A stretch of 45,895 nucleotides of DNA from Chara braunii. Taxonomy: Eukaryota; Streptophyta; Charophyceae; Charales; Characeae. Below the pieces are notes generated by a model. That model saw nothing but the letters and a program-made list of their open reading frames with translations, was not told the DNA's origin and ran no database searches. The DNA is taken from the NCBI GenBank assembly GCA_003427395.1, contig BFEA01000821.1, forward strand, positions 413,958 to 459,852. Direction: 5' to 3'. A program made the translations under genes and the position numbers. How positions within the stretch are numbered: position 1 is the stretch's first letter; each line of letters opens with the position of its first letter. Of the stretch, positions 22,102 through 31,800 are shown piece after piece.

Positions 22102-22716
22102 TTGTTTGTGATGGACAGAACCCGGACCAAGCAAAGGCAACTCAGGATGTCTTATGCACGGGAAGACCCGCGTATGTTCGGGCGAGTTAAGGAAGAGGGA
22201 GGACTCGAGGTGTCTTTACCCAGGCGGGTCAGAAAAGGAGAGTACATTTCGTCATGGTGGGGCATGATGATGGGCACGGACGTCTTTGTCTGGATCGAGT
22301 CTGGGTTCGACGACCAGTAGGAATGCGCGATTATAAAGGTGACCCTGTATACCTCAGCCACCTTTTGGGTCGAGTATGGAAGAGAATTGGCGTTTGGGCA
22401 TGGAAACCTACTTGCTAAGCCTTTGAGGGTAGCCGAGGCAGTCGCAGCAAAGCGGGCGAGGGAGGTGTCCCGTGATAGAGGAGAGCGAGTACTAACCCGT
22501 GTGGAGGTCAAGTGCTCTGGGGAGTTCGCATTTCCGACAGCTCCGCTGCGAGTCACCCTGCCTGAGTTCTTCATAGAGAAGAGCTTTGGTGGGCAGGCGA
22601 GGGTAGGGGCGGCAACTGAAGCTGCTCTGCGGGCGCGAAACTGGTAATATGGGCGTTACACATGTGAACTGATATATGGTCTGTACTTAGACCCGAAATT
22701 CCTACCCTCTAGGTAG
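22102..22716 (+). pseudogene. Conserved 204-codon ORF of unknown function upstream of gag (left copy)
   Basis: ATG at 22102, terminal TAG at 22714-22716. The frame is closed internally by TAG at 22318-22320 and TAA at 22645-22647. The right copy (38338 to 37724) is exactly the same length, 615 bases, with no indels. It has CAG and GAA at those two positions, but its own single internal TAG where this copy has GAG. So none of the internal stops is shared and the source frame was probably open. The product is basic at the N-terminus (DRTRTKQRQLR), has a Trp pair (SSWWG) and a segment rich in Ala/Arg/Glu (LRVAEAVAAKRAREV). No family is recognised. It is neither gag-like nor pol-like by motif. 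Confidence 0.6.
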
Positions 22717-23066
22717 TGGCTCAGGAACACGGCCAATGCAGCTGACTGGTAAGCCTCGTCTCATGACCCAAATGAAGGAAATGTAGATTGGGAGGAAATT
22801 CGGGCAGCAGTGGGCTCCTAGGGGATGTCTCTCCTTCCACTAAATGTGCTCTTTTAACTTAGCTTTGATCGTCTCTCTACCCATTACCGTAGTTATAAGG
22901 GTAAGCATCAAGATAACTAGGGGTTGAGGCTAGATTGCATGAGTAAAAGGGTAGATAACGCGATGTAAGTGTTAGCCGTTTGTCCCTATCTACCTGAGCT
23001 TACTTGAATCATTGTTCGATGGTCTATTGCCCGCCATGCTATGCGTGTCAGGCTGTTGTCAGCATC
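22717..23066 (+). other. Spacer between the conserved ORF and gag (left copy)
   Basis: About 350 bp without a credible gene. It aligns with 37379-37723 of the right copy. Confidence 0.55.
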
Positions 23067-24573
23067 ATGGCAGAAGAGAGCGGTTTGGCCAGGGTTCTGC
23101 GTTGGAGGAATTCGTGCCAAATGAAGGTGTCGCTGCGCGAGGCAGTGCAGGAGTCGATGCCTCCAGATCTCCGTGCGCGGTTGTTTCAAGGAAGGAACTT
23201 GTCCAGCTTTTTGCGGGATTTCCGGAAATTTTGCCTTATGAAGAGGTGGGACGAGAAGGCGATGTGGTACATGTTCCCCTTGTTCGTCTGTGAGGGACTA
23301 AGCGAGGAGGTATACGCCCTCAAGCAAAAGGCGAAGACGTGGAATGAGCTAGAGAGTTCCATAAGGCTAAGGTTACGAGAAGACGGAGTAGAAGGTCAAC
23401 GTGGGGACTGCTCGTTTACACTAGCTGCGGGCGCGCCATCACAGGCAGAGTTAAGCGGCCTGCAAAGGCAGGTAGGGGCCTTGGAAGAGAGGTTAGCCCG
23501 TCTGGAGGAGGCCAGGAAAGGCAAGCGGAAAATTTCAAAGGATTCCCCAAGTGAGCCGACTGACCAGGGAAGAAGAGGACAGGAGAAGAATGACTAGGTA
23601 TCACCCCTCTCGATAGGAACCCCAAAAATGCAAGGGGGAAAAGGATGTTAATATGGCCCAGCCTGTCCGTGCGCCGAATCCAAAGAGCGGGCTCGCTAGC
23701 ATGGAAGCATCCTCAGCGGCAGGTCGGGAAGGGCAAAAGAGTGGATGGTGGCCAGAGCCATGGGTGACGGTGGTATGCGATGATTGGGGAGGAACTGGCC
23801 GTATCCCTCGAGGAAGTAAGGAAAAACGTGTGATGGGGAGAAAAGGGGGGCTTGAGCCTCCCAAACCAACAAAGGCTCAGCAAGAGGCGAGGGGTTGGGC
23901 CCAGGGAGGTCGGGATACCGGAGAAGGGCAATGCTCGCAACAAGAGGTAGTCACTCCGCTAGGAATGGGAGGCGAAACTGCTCAAAGGGGGCCTTCGTTG
24001 GCCGAGCAAACACTATATCGGCGGTGGATGCCGTACGATCAGATGGGTATAGGGTCTGCGGTTGGGATAAACTTCTTCACGGGTTATCATGTCCTAGATT
24101 TACTTGACAAGTTTGAACAGATAGCATCCCACTACAAGTGGAGCGAGGAGCGAATGCTGGAAGAGGTCATGGGGTTTAACATATATGCTAGGGATGAAGT
24201 TGATAGGTTGGTTAAAGAAGCGAGGATATCATGGGGGAAATTATGTGATGACATGAGGCATAAGTACTGGCTTGGTGAGGAGCACCCGACCAATAACGAT
24301 CCTAAGATGGCACCCAAGCCTCTGGTAGCCCAAGCCCAGCCCGAGAGGCTGTTACGACTACCGTCGCGGCAAGTGTCACAAGACGGCAGGGCCAACGCAG
24401 AAGGTCAAAAGCGGACGGCTGGAAGAGGCCGTGGACATGGCGGGCGTGGCTACGAGGGCCGTGGAGATGGTGGACTTGGCAATAAAGGTCGCGGGAATGA
24501 GAGGCGAGGCGCCGAAGGTCGCGATGGGAGCCAGCAAAACCAGAAGCGGGGCTCAAAGAAGAGAGGGGCTTGA
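23067..24573 (+). pseudogene. gag-like protein with two gag-type domains (left copy)
   Basis: The ATG at 23067 (MAEESGL) was chosen because the right copy starts at the same Met; an upstream TTG at 23004 is not needed. Domain 1 (about residues 45-115) has the pattern FRKFCLMKRWDEKAMWYMFP ... AKTWNELE, typical of retroelement gag capsid N-lobes, followed by a coiled-coil-like LQRQVGALEERLARLEEARK. A TAG at 23595-23597 and a deletion of roughly 45-55 bp relative to the right copy then shift the frame, and the second part reads from 23653. Domain 2 has a parallel pattern (LLDKFEQIASHYKWSEERML ... SWGKLCDDMRHKYWLG). The C-terminus is a basic RG-rich tail (GRGRGHGGRGYEGRG), possibly RNA-binding in place of a zinc knuckle; no CCHC is seen. 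Stop TGA at 24571-24573. Confidence 0.75.
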
Positions 24574-25174
24574 TGCCGCCGAATAAGAAGAACGTTAGAC
24601 AGAGCCGGGTGATCAAGGGTGCGGAGAGAGTAGATGAGACGACTAGGGCTGAGAAAGTATAGCAAGATGTAATGGGGATTCATCCGAACCCCTGAGTAGG
24701 GAAGCTTCTGTTAATCGTTTGCTTTAGATCCTTGGATTCGTGGTTGGTAAAGCTTTAGTTGTACATGTATCGATCTTGAAAATCGGGGTAGCAGGACAAC
24801 CGTTGCGTGACCCTAACCCCGTGCTAATTGGTAAGGATCTGTCGCATATTATGTGAGTCAAGACAGACATATACTTGAATGTGTGTATTTGTCTAGGTTG
24901 GATCTAGGGAGGGGTTTCGCAATAATGGTCCGGTAAAGTAACTTAAGCTGCAGATAGTTCAGCCATATAGGTGAAACCAGGGGGCAATGAACGAGTGGGG
25001 ACTGGTTCGCCTATACGTCGGTAGGATCAAAGTTTTTGTATATAGAAATTGAGCCAGATATGTGCATATCCAGGTGTAGTTACGACTACCTTGTCCATCT
25101 GTACATATGCAGGTTGTAGTACTGAAAGAATCGATTGTTTCCTCTTTTGGTAGGATTTAGGCGACTGTGTCCAG
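24574..25174 (+). other. Post-gag region where pol would be expected (left copy), no pol found
   Basis: Frames here are closed and short. No YxDD, DTG protease, RNase H or integrase HHCC/DDE pattern is visible. It aligns with 35231-35829 of the right copy, so the absence is a property of the element and not of one damaged copy. Confidence 0.65.
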
Positions 25175-25426
25175 ATGTGTGATATGTTGGTGTGTACGGT
25201 GGAGGTGGATTTGCGTAAATTGAGTTTGGGTATGTTTGGGTATATTCTGAGATTTTTGTGTATTAGGGACGTGGGTTACTCAGCAGAGTAGGACGTGAGG
25301 GCTGGGTACCTACGTTGTTTTTTAGAGAGACATCTTTATCCTGATGTACATATTGAGTTGAGAACCCTATGGGGCTTTGTTTTTATGACGATCACTATCA
25401 CTCTCACTTGTGTGGTTTTATCCTAA
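25175..25426 (+). pseudogene. Conserved small ORF with a hydrophobic C-terminus (left copy)
   Basis: 83 codons, ATG at 25175 and TAA at 25424-25426, with an internal TAG at 25289-25291. The right copy has AAG there and an intact ORF of identical length (35230 to 34979). The C-terminus (FVFMTITITLTCVVLS) looks like a membrane segment. It overlaps the next ORF (25369) in another frame. No family is recognised. It may be a relic of a larger protein. Confidence 0.4.
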
Positions 25427-25647
25427 TGAATGTTGGCTTTGTGTGGAAGATATGTGAATTAAGACATGTGAAGTTGTATACTCCTCGGTATACTCGTGCG
25501 ACCTGCCCGCGGGCAGCTGATTGTGCAGATTATAAGGGGAGGAAGCGCAACCTGATTGTGAAAGGGTGTGAGGATTTTTTGAAGATTTATGAGTCTTTTA
25601 AGACTCGAATGCTTGTGGCAAGGACCCATAAGATGATCTCTAAGTGA
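25369..25647 (+). CDS. Conserved small ORF, unknown (left copy)
   Basis: 92 codons from the ATG at 25369. It encodes MGLCFYDDHYHSHLCGF ... and a Cys/Lys-rich middle (CPRAADCADYKGRKRN). The right copy keeps the frame for about 80 residues (35036 to 34773) and then diverges. Because it overlaps the preceding ORF and continues in its direction, both could be parts of one protein separated by a frame change. It is not a known retroviral product by motif, and coding status is uncertain. Confidence 0.3.
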   Translation: MGLCFYDDHYHSHLCGFILMNVGFVWKICELRHVKLYTPRYTRATCPRAADCADYKGRKRNLIVKGCEDFLKIYESFKTRMLVARTHKMISK

Positions 25648-25655
25648 TGTTTTGT

Positions 25656-25880
25656 CTTATGAAGAGACCCCTCGCGATTTTTGAGAGAGGGCATGTTGTA
25701 TGCTATGACGAGACCCCTCGTGATTTTTTAGAGAGGGGGTGTTTTGTTCTGTAGTGAGACTCCTCGTGACGTTGGGAGAAGGGGTATTTTGTTATGTGGT
25801 GAGGCCCCTCGTGATTTTGAGAAAGGGGATGTTTTTGTTCTATGATGAGAGCCCCTTGATTTTGGAAAAGAGGGATGGTT
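25656..25880 (+). repeat. About 50-bp minisatellite, five units (left copy)
   Basis: Units of the form GA(C/G)ACCCCTCGTGATTTT, then GAGAGAGGG(G)TGTT and TATGTTTTGT variants, follow each other with a spacing of about 45-60 bp. The right copy has the same array at about 34505-34730. The overlapping ORF at 25739-26029 is mainly a repeat translation. Confidence 0.75.
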
Positions 25881-26503
25881 TATTGTTGGAAGACTCACCC
25901 TCGGAGGTGAGTAAACTGATTTATGGCATGGAAAGTTGTCTGATGGGTGATAAAGTCTCACGAAAAGGGCCACTTTTGTTTGAAATGTTTAAGAAAGTCG
26001 CAATGAGTGCAGGGCGAGAGATGTCTTAGGATGGGTGGCTGCCGGCTCTGATCAAGTCAGGGGTCACAACCTGGTGCATCTAGCGGTGATTTTGTTTGTA
26101 AGCGTGTGAAGGATGCCATGCCTATTGAGGGAGGGTTGGTAAATGCCTTCGGACCCCAGCGTATCGCGCAGTGGGCCAGTGATTTTGTTTTGCGACGCCC
26201 TCGTGTAACCACTGGTGCTAGTTCTGAGACATATTGAAGAAAGGCCAAGCTAACGGAAAAGAAGTTAGTACCTCTAGCTCGTAACCCTATTGGGTGGCTG
26301 CTAGCCGGCGCAACCTGGCTGCGGGACCGCGTGGGTAAGAGTTTGAGGGGGGGGTGCCCGCCCCAGTGAGATTACTCCGCGGGATAGTGATGGCTGATAA
26401 ATTTCTTTTTGGAGTTCTGATTGAATGTTTATCAGGAAAAAACCTATCATTGTGTAACCAACAAAGGTACTGCCGTTAAATAACAATTCGGTGGGCCGTA
26501 GTC
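25881..26503 (+). other. 3' part of the internal region (left copy)
   Basis: No gene recognised. It contains a G-rich purine tract (GAGGGGGGGG, about 26345-26354) that corresponds to AAGGGGAGGG in the right copy and could be an internal polypurine tract. It ends at 26503, where similarity to the right copy stops. Confidence 0.55.
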
Positions 26504-26505
26504 CT
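26504..26505. other. Head-to-head junction between the two element copies
   Basis: Left-copy internal sequence ends GTAGTC at 26503, matching the right copy at 33875. From 26506 the sequence GTTTCTCGTTCGC is the reverse complement of the LTR near its 3' end (20659 in the left LTR). Two bases (CT) match neither side. No target duplication is possible since both ends are internal breaks. This is typical of end joining after deletion, or of an assembly join. Confidence 0.75.
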
Positions 26506-27959
26506 GTTTCTCGTTCGCCGTAGCATAGGGGGCACGCGAGGTAATACGCCTATCGGACCCGCAAACGAACCGACATCTCGGGGGGCTGAAATCCCAAGCG
26601 CGGTCCGTCGTCGGTCGACTAGGACGCATCCCACATACCACGTGCACACCACTTTTACGAACACAAAAATAAAACACACACACGCACACATACGAAACGG
26701 CACAACACAAACAACGCGACAACGCTCCTAGCCCCTCGGTAGCCAACCCATAACTTTCCAATGCGCAAATCGGATAGGCGTCGCGCGCGAGACTTAGTAT
26801 AAAACAGCGCCGACGCAGGGCTAACTCATATCGACTCGCAATGCAATCGTACGCAAACAGTCGCAATGATGGCGTACTATGTAGAGCCCATAATCAAGCG
26901 GTCCCTCGTGGATCCGAGTACCGCTTATGACACTCAAGTGTCAGACTCGAAGTGTCGTAAGGGTCTAATCATTCACGACATTGCGCGGCTGAAGGAATAG
27001 TCGTGCAGTCGTCACGGGACCTCCGGCCTTTGACCTGAGCGTCTCGGTAGGCAAAGCAAATAGACTCTGCACAGGGACAGATTCCTTCCCTGCAGAGTCT
27101 AGGGCTTGGGATGTCCTCCACAAGCACCTCGAATCTCGGACCAGGACCAAACGTCCGACTATAAAAGCTCTAAACAACAAGGGTAAAAATAAAATCTCTC
27201 TTTTATCTCAAGGCACATTCTAGTTAACCCTTATGTATAAATACAAAAGGTGTCTCCCATATTCAGGACACCTTTAAATATATAAGGGTTAGTTACATAG
27301 GAGGATCACTTCTCACAGTCACTGTGGGACTCTCCTCAGCCATATATGTATGTAATCGCAGACAAATCACATCCAGATTCCGAATCACAAACGTACCTGT
27401 AATCACATCAAAGGTTCAACCAAAAGTCCACGCACTATACGGAGTCAACTTCAATCATTCCTTGCACTCATACCCCTTGCTTTAGCCATGCAAGCCTCAC
27501 TCGTGCAACTCTTAAATATATACTCGGTACTTTCGTTGGATGGCCATTCAATAAGGTACGGGTGAAAACACAACAAAACAGTTCAATCACAAGGCTAAAG
27601 CCTTTAGGTTGAGTGGCAGGAGTGAATTGGAGCTGAATCGTAAACCGACGAATCGGCAACCGACCTGTTATCAGTGCTAATAGAAGATGATCCTCAATGA
27701 ATCAAGCTGAATCTAGTCTTGAACTTGAACCAAACGATCAAGAGGACCTGTAACACATGACAGGTCAATGCCCCGGGCTAGACCTATAAGTCCATGGAGA
27801 ATAATCCTCATATCACGATCTCACTCAGGAACCATCCTTGTTAACTATACCTAAGCCTACCTCTAAGCAAGTGCCCAAACAAAGGTAGACTAATGGCAGA
27901 ATTTCCCCCATTCAGGGTGGATCGCCAGAACAACCACCTATCAAAAATAATCTGACTCC

Positions 27960-28265
27960 ACTAAAAACAGGAAAATTTCGGCAGTGCTTCGCGTAGGAAA
28001 AGTGTCCTCTCATAATTTACATAAACCCAAATATGAAATTAGAAATAACCCCTGACTTTCCAAAGTTCAATTTTGACTAACTCCTTGAATTAGCAAAAAT
28101 TTGGGCAGCACTCCCTTTAGAAAAAGAGACTTCCCAGAATTTTACTAAGCCATATATGAAGTCTAGACAAGTTGAACTTTGAGAAGTCAAATATCTGACT
28201 AACTCCCTAGATTTGTAGAAATTTCGACAGCGCTTCCCATAGAGAAAGTTACTTGCCAAGACTTA
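27960..28265 (-). repeat. About 123-bp tandem repeat (right 3' LTR)
   Basis: Reverse-complement counterpart of 18905-19215, with three GAAATTTCGGCAGTGCTTC-type sites near 27966, 28096 and 28217. Confidence 0.75.
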
Positions 28266-28562
28266 TACAAAGCCAAGTATAAGAAAAGATCCCAGAAGAT
28301 GCGATAATTGATCTAAGCAAAAAAAGTTATTAGAGAAAATGCAAAAATTTGAAATTAACTCCTATCGCTGTAGCACGTGGCGAGCATCTAAAGCAACTAC
28401 CTATCAAGCTGAAACTCAGACCAGGTAGTCATCTCGCTCAGCCACATGCAGGCCAAACCACAAAGGTAAGTACTGTCACCAACCCAACTTCATTCCATAT
28501 AGATAGTTTATGAACCTTTTAAGCCCTTCAATCCTTATACCCATCTTACATAAGACATAGAG

Positions 28563-29245
28563 TTGGACCATTCGTCATGGAAACAATGCCCAGTCTGCCT
28601 TTAAGTTATACACGAACGGGTTGCACAATTACTTATCTCTTCTTTTGGGCATATGACTAGGCCATTCGCCATGGAAACAATGCCTAGCCGCCCTGAACCG
28701 TTTAATATCCAAAATTTAGTATTTCTCTGACTTTGTTTTCAAAAAGGAAAGCAAATATGGGCAGGGGACTGAACCATTCGCCATGGAAACAATGTTCAGC
28801 TTGCCCAGACTATTTCCATTTATACTCCGAATTTTTCCATTTCTCTTTTTGATGATATGGCTTAACGCTGGACCATTCACCATGGAAACAATGTCTAACT
28901 CCCAGTTCACATGCAAATATATATAAAGTACTTTCCCTTCATACTCAATTTAACTTATGTGCGTGGTTTTCAGGCTAAATCATTCATCATGGAAACGATG
29001 CTTAGCCTTAGACCAGAAATCCTCCCTAAGGATAAATAAGAACTTAAACTCCTTCAATCAGGCAAACCCCCAGAGTTAACTTGAGTAAACAGGCCATTCA
29101 CTGTAGAAACAATGTCAGGTCCTCCAGAATACAACTAAATAAACATAGCAACCAAGCCATTCACTGTAGAAACAATGCGTGGTCCTTCATAAAACAACCA
29201 ATTAAACATAGCCCTTAGCCATTCACAGTAGAAACAATGCTTAGG
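28563..29245 (-). repeat. Hairpin family with constant loop (right 3' LTR)
   Basis: Counterpart of the family at 17919-18600, same order. Arms such as GGCTAA/TTAGCC, CTGAAC/GTTCAG and CTAGGC/GCCTAG are preserved. The copy near 29155-29195 pairs CCACGC with GCTTGG with one mismatch, where the left LTR has a different, poorer pairing. Confidence 0.75.
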
Positions 29246-30950
29246 CTTTGGTTCACCCGTTCAAACGCATGCAGTCTACCTTCCTCCCACCTTCCCCGAG
29301 TTCATCCTTGGTCTGCTTTCAATTAGAACAAAGATGAAACTTAAACTTCACTCTCATACGTTCCTTTCATTCAGTCTGATTGAGTCCTGAAAAGAAAGCA
29401 AAAACCATAGGGACAATCTCATGCATACAATAGTCATACTGCAGGGGGATAAACAGACATGGGCGGTAGTAGGTTTTATAGATGGAAAAGGTTTACCTGA
29501 CAATTCCCTGCCTCTAGAACTCCTCCCGAGTTCTGGCAGAGCTCCCACAATCGGTGGGGCGAACCTCCCACGGAGGCCTTGCCGCGGACCTACGGGTTGC
29601 AATCCCGCCTGCCGCCTTTCTCTTGTAACCAAGGACTAGACTGAGACTTAGAAAGGTAGATAGAGAAGGGTTTGAGACTCTCAGATCCTAGGATGGTGCT
29701 CTCAGACTCGCAGGAGAGGGCCTTGTTATCTTCCAGCGCCTGAGGGCCCCGCAATGGTGGCCAAGTGTGCAGTAGCTCGGCCAACTCTAATCAAATCGTT
29801 GGTTGCTGACCTCCCGGTGACCCTTCAGTTTGCAGCAATAGACCCTTGTCAATAAGCCCGCTATTTCGCAGGCTCCAAACTCCGAACCGCTTCGGCCACA
29901 ACTCAAAGTACGAGGCGTGGGTGCAAAACACAGCCTTCCCCCTTTTTGTAGTAGAGCGACATTACCGCCTGGCTGGCTATGTAAGTGTGGCATACCAACC
30001 AAATAGGTAGGCCTGCAACTCCATGGCTGCCCCTTCACCGCATAGGTAGGTTGGCGTGTTGGCCATCCACAAGGATTGCAGTCTTTACGACCTGCTCCTT
30101 CAGTCGACAGATAGGCCGTGTGTTGGGCATCAGGTAAGTCTTTCAAGCTCGCGGCTTGTCTCCAATTACTCCATGAAACAGGTCGATTAACACCCCGTTT
30201 AGCAGATAATTCCTTTCTTTTTGCCCGCCTTCAGCTAAATCTAGTCCGTCAGAGTGAGCAAAGCCTCGACCGACGACCCTAAGATGGCAACCTCACGGCG
30301 GGCTATACTCCACTGTGACCGACGGGATAGCCAATACACGTGCTAACAGGTAAGGACCCAGGCTCAGGTACGCATTTCCTCCCCCTGTTTTTCCCCTTTT
30401 TCCGCATTTACTCGCTCGACTCTGCAGCGAGTGGCTCCACCTGCTCCTCGCTACTGTGCGCAAGCCCGCCCACTCTTCTGGTCTGGTCCCTCTCTCTCTC
30501 TCTCTCTCTCTCTCTGCGTGTAACCCTTCGCTGGCGAGATGGCTCCGCACCGGCCAACAGGTAAGTCTCCCGGTTTGCAACTCGCCACACACTACTTAGT
30601 TCGAGGAGATAGGGAGGAAGAAATTCGAATGAATCTGTATGCAAACGCGACTAGATCCATTCCTTGTTTAAGTAGAAACTAACTACTCTCCCTTCGCGCT
30701 GCACTACCCCCACTAATCTCCTTGTACACTAATTTTCTTCCTAAACTAACCACGGATTCGAGACCGCCATAGTCCAAAACCCCCAAATCGGTTCTTCCCT
30801 CGCTCGTTTTAGTTCAGAAACGAGCGAGGTATGCTCTTCCTGCTGCTTCCTCCGATGCTCCGCCATAACCTCCGCACAGTCCTTTCTCCTTATAACACTA
30901 ATTCTACTAACTTACCTCAGAAAAAACTAACTCCATAAATTTATTCGCCC

Positions 30951-31800
30951 AGCCTCATATCCATAGACCCAGCTCTTTCCCCACCAGTTTTTATCGAGTA
31001 GCGGGTAGAATTCTCGTTTTCATCCCGCCATACCACCTTCCGCCATCGTTGTTTCTTGCTGCGTGTGCACTCCGCACAGGAACCCGGCTAGATCCATCCG
31101 CCTTCCTACTAACAAACTTGCACTTACCTCTTTACCACGCACGACCCCCCCTGAGAGACGAGAGAGTCTTTCCCCTTCTCTCTCCTTTCGAATGGATCGG
31201 GCGCAAGTCACGTCTGGGTGCATTCCCCTTTGCTGCGCATGCACCTGGCGCGGCTATGTGCCTGGGTCCATTCTCCCTGCCGCAGCCTTTTGCCTCCTTC
31301 CTGCTATAGCCTCCGCACACTAACTTCTCGACTAACCTTCCTATCTACTGATCCTCGTCTAAATGTAACACTCCCATTAGATTCGCCCGGGGTCAAAACC
31401 TCGGAATTGCCTCTTTCTCTCGATCCCGTTCAGGATCGAGAGCTCGTCGTGCTCTCGGCTGCGTCCGACCTGTTTCTGCCATTGCCCGTCCTCCCTTCCT
31501 CAAATGCACCCGGCGCCCGCCCGCGTCCGGGTTCATCCCGTTTTTTTCTTTTTTTCTTTTTACTGCGTTCTCTGCTCACCGCCGCCCGACGCTTCTGCTG
31601 CTGCCTGGCCGCTGCACAACCAGCTCCATTATAGCTTGCTCCGTCCACTCCCTGTCTGCTTCACCACGCTGGCACCCCGCTCTTCTCTGCCAACTCCAGC
31701 AAACGCCCGACCGTGCGCTAACCCGAATACTCCCATAAGCAGTGATCGACACAAATAGCCGGCCCGTAGTAGTGAACATCTGATTTTGCTAAGGAGTGTG
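30951..31800 (-). repeat. About 850-bp block present only in the right 3' LTR
   Basis: Flanks match the left LTR directly across about 15957 (GAGTGCTGCAC joined to TGGGCGAATC). The block is C/T-rich on the plus strand. It contains sequences reminiscent of the adjacent LTR, for example a pairing arm set CTCGATCC...GGATCGAG near 31418-31441, comparable to CTCGCTCG...CGAGCGAG at 30800-30827, and repeated CTCCGCACA phrases. It may be a diverged tandem copy of LTR sequence, an insertion here, or a deletion on the left. Confidence 0.6.

Larger units (their letters stand above)
14401..26503 (+). mobile_element. Left copy of a large non-autonomous LTR retroelement, 3' truncated
   Basis: Starts at a TGTCG terminus that interrupts the long pseudogene. 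It contains a full 5' LTR (14401-20942), a primer site (20945-20963) and an internal region with a conserved ORF, gag and small ORFs. It ends at 26503, where homology to the right copy (33875) stops. By comparison, about 489 bp of internal DNA and the whole 3' LTR are missing. No RT, RNase H, integrase or protease motifs were found. That makes it LARD-like (large LTRs, little coding) but with gag retained, so it would need enzymes from a partner element. Superfamily is probably Ty3-like by primer and gag style, but with no polymerase this cannot be shown. Confidence 0.85.

Noticed and set aside
24574-26503. Envelope-like gene after gag
   Set aside because: One small hydrophobic segment is not enough; no signal peptide, coiled coil or cleavage site is seen.
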